From assembly GCA_016704305.1 (NCBI GenBank), contig JADJAL010000009.1, positions 94,212-158,211 of the forward strand: 64,000 nt of DNA, read 5' to 3'. The notes below the pieces were generated by a model that was given only the letters and a program-made list of their open reading frames with translations, was not told the origin of the DNA and searched no databases. Numbering within the stretch: position 1 is the first letter of the stretch; each line of letters opens with the position of its first letter. This DNA comes from Haliea sp. (lineage in GTDB: Bacteria > Pseudomonadota > Gammaproteobacteria > Pseudomonadales > Halieaceae). The position numbers and the translations under genes are program-made. Shown one piece after another: positions 63,445-64,000 of this stretch.

Positions 63445-63564
63445 GCATCCGTCTGGGTGCAGCGTTGGGCACAGCTCCGCGCAAAAGCTTTAGCACATGC
63501 GTCGCTCAGGACCGTGACGCGCTTGCGGACGGCAAGTTAAGTCGCGCGATCCTGAATTCAGGGC

Positions 63565-63593
63565 TTGACGCCGATTATGTTTGTGGTTATTTT
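63565..63593 (+). promoter_or_regulatory. probable sigma70 promoter for the TonB receptor
   Basis: TTGACG (63565-63570), a 17-base spacer and TATTTT (63588-63593) give near-consensus spacing. An AT-rich imperfect palindrome around TTATAT and ATATAA follows at 63590-63613 and could bind a regulator. Confidence 0.6.
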
Positions 63594-63743
63594 ATATTAA
63601 ATTTACATATAAGTTAATAACAACCAAACATTTGACGCCCGGGTACCTGGCTTCAGCAAAGAGACGCCACCGCCAAATATCTGATAACAGGCGGTAGTTC
63701 CATCATCGCAGCACTGACCTCGCAAAGAGATGGGAGACATAGC

Positions 63744-64000
63744 ATGCACAATAAAAAACATCTGACGGTAGCGGTTGCCAGCGTACTGGCCGCCACAGCC
63801 CACGCGGCAATAGCCCAGGAACAAGCGGATGCCACCCGGTCCGCGGCGCTGGAAGAAGTCGTGGTTACCGCTATGCGACGCGACCAGAACATCCAGGATG
63901 TACCGATGACCGTAACGGCTATCACCCCCGAGGATATCCAGGAATTCGCACTGTTCAATTTTGAGGATTTACAGCTGCTGTCGCCGGGACTGGCGCTGGA
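63744..64000 (+). CDS. TonB-dependent receptor, 5' part only
   Basis: From ATG 63744 (GGGAG upstream) the first 85 codons are present and the window then ends. A signal peptide (LTVAVASVLAATAHAAIAQ) is followed by LEEVVVTAMRRDQNIQDVP, the usual lead-in to a TonB plug domain. It has its own promoter and follows rhaT by 299 bases, so it may take up rhamnose-containing glycans, but that is an inference from position only. Confidence 0.92.
   Translation, partial: MHNKKHLTVAVASVLAATAHAAIAQEQADATRSAALEEVVVTAMRRDQNIQDVPMTVTAITPEDIQEFALFNFEDLQLLSPGLAL

Overview
The window looks like chromosomal DNA of a free-living, probably marine, gammaproteobacterium. The Halieaceae/Cellvibrionales type is my best guess, with moderate confidence. 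The reasons are two TonB-dependent receptors, many short-chain dehydrogenases, phytanoyl-CoA-type dioxygenases, haloalkane-dehalogenase-like hydrolases, a Tat-exported PhoX protein, a PEP-CTERM-like tail and moderately high GC. I saw no rRNA, tRNA, CRISPR array, transposase or integrase gene.

Layout. 1-4.1 kb: SDR, SnoaL-like protein, short Hsp70 and a membrane diguanylate cyclase. 4.7-6.3 kb: SEC-C protein, then a PhyH dioxygenase coupled to a 91-residue partner. 6.3-13.6 kb: island A, with an AraC regulator, a frameshifted SDR, three alpha/beta hydrolases (one truncated), a metallo-beta-lactamase-fold hydrolase, a 55-codon small ORF and gene remnants. 13.6-20 kb: minus-strand SDR, second PhyH protein, M19 dipeptidase, sulfotransferase and beta-propeller. 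20-25 kb: M48 lipoprotein protease with a frameshifted lipoprotein, and a TonB receptor. 25-29.5 kb: haloalkane dehalogenase, then island B (SYLF, Gly-rich and DUF2092 proteins). 29.5-43.5 kb: mixed hydrolases, a phytase-like PEP-CTERM protein, a PQQ-like propeller, a third PhyH protein, patatin and an MFS exporter. 43.7-45 kb: 3-oxoacid CoA-transferase, A subunit frameshifted. 45-51.1 kb: island C, a DprE1/DprE2-like lipid-linked sugar cassette. 51.4-53.9 kb: frameshifted sulfatase. 54-64 kb: two SDRs, a sugar epimerase and an L-rhamnose catabolic locus (DeoR regulator, RhaI, aldolase-dehydrogenase fusion, kinase, RhaT, TonB receptor).

Most striking signal. Three gene blocks (A, B, C) each sit beside a pair of degenerate direct repeats made from the 3' end of the gene on the left. 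In A and C the left copy also carries the last codons and stop of the convergent gene that now lies kilobases to the right. In C the distance between the two stop codons is 23 nt in both copies. The blocks therefore appear to have been inserted between the 3' ends of formerly adjacent convergent genes, with duplication of the junction and no visible mobile-element gene.

Five genes are interrupted by single small indels. Either the sequence has residual errors or several accessory genes are decaying.
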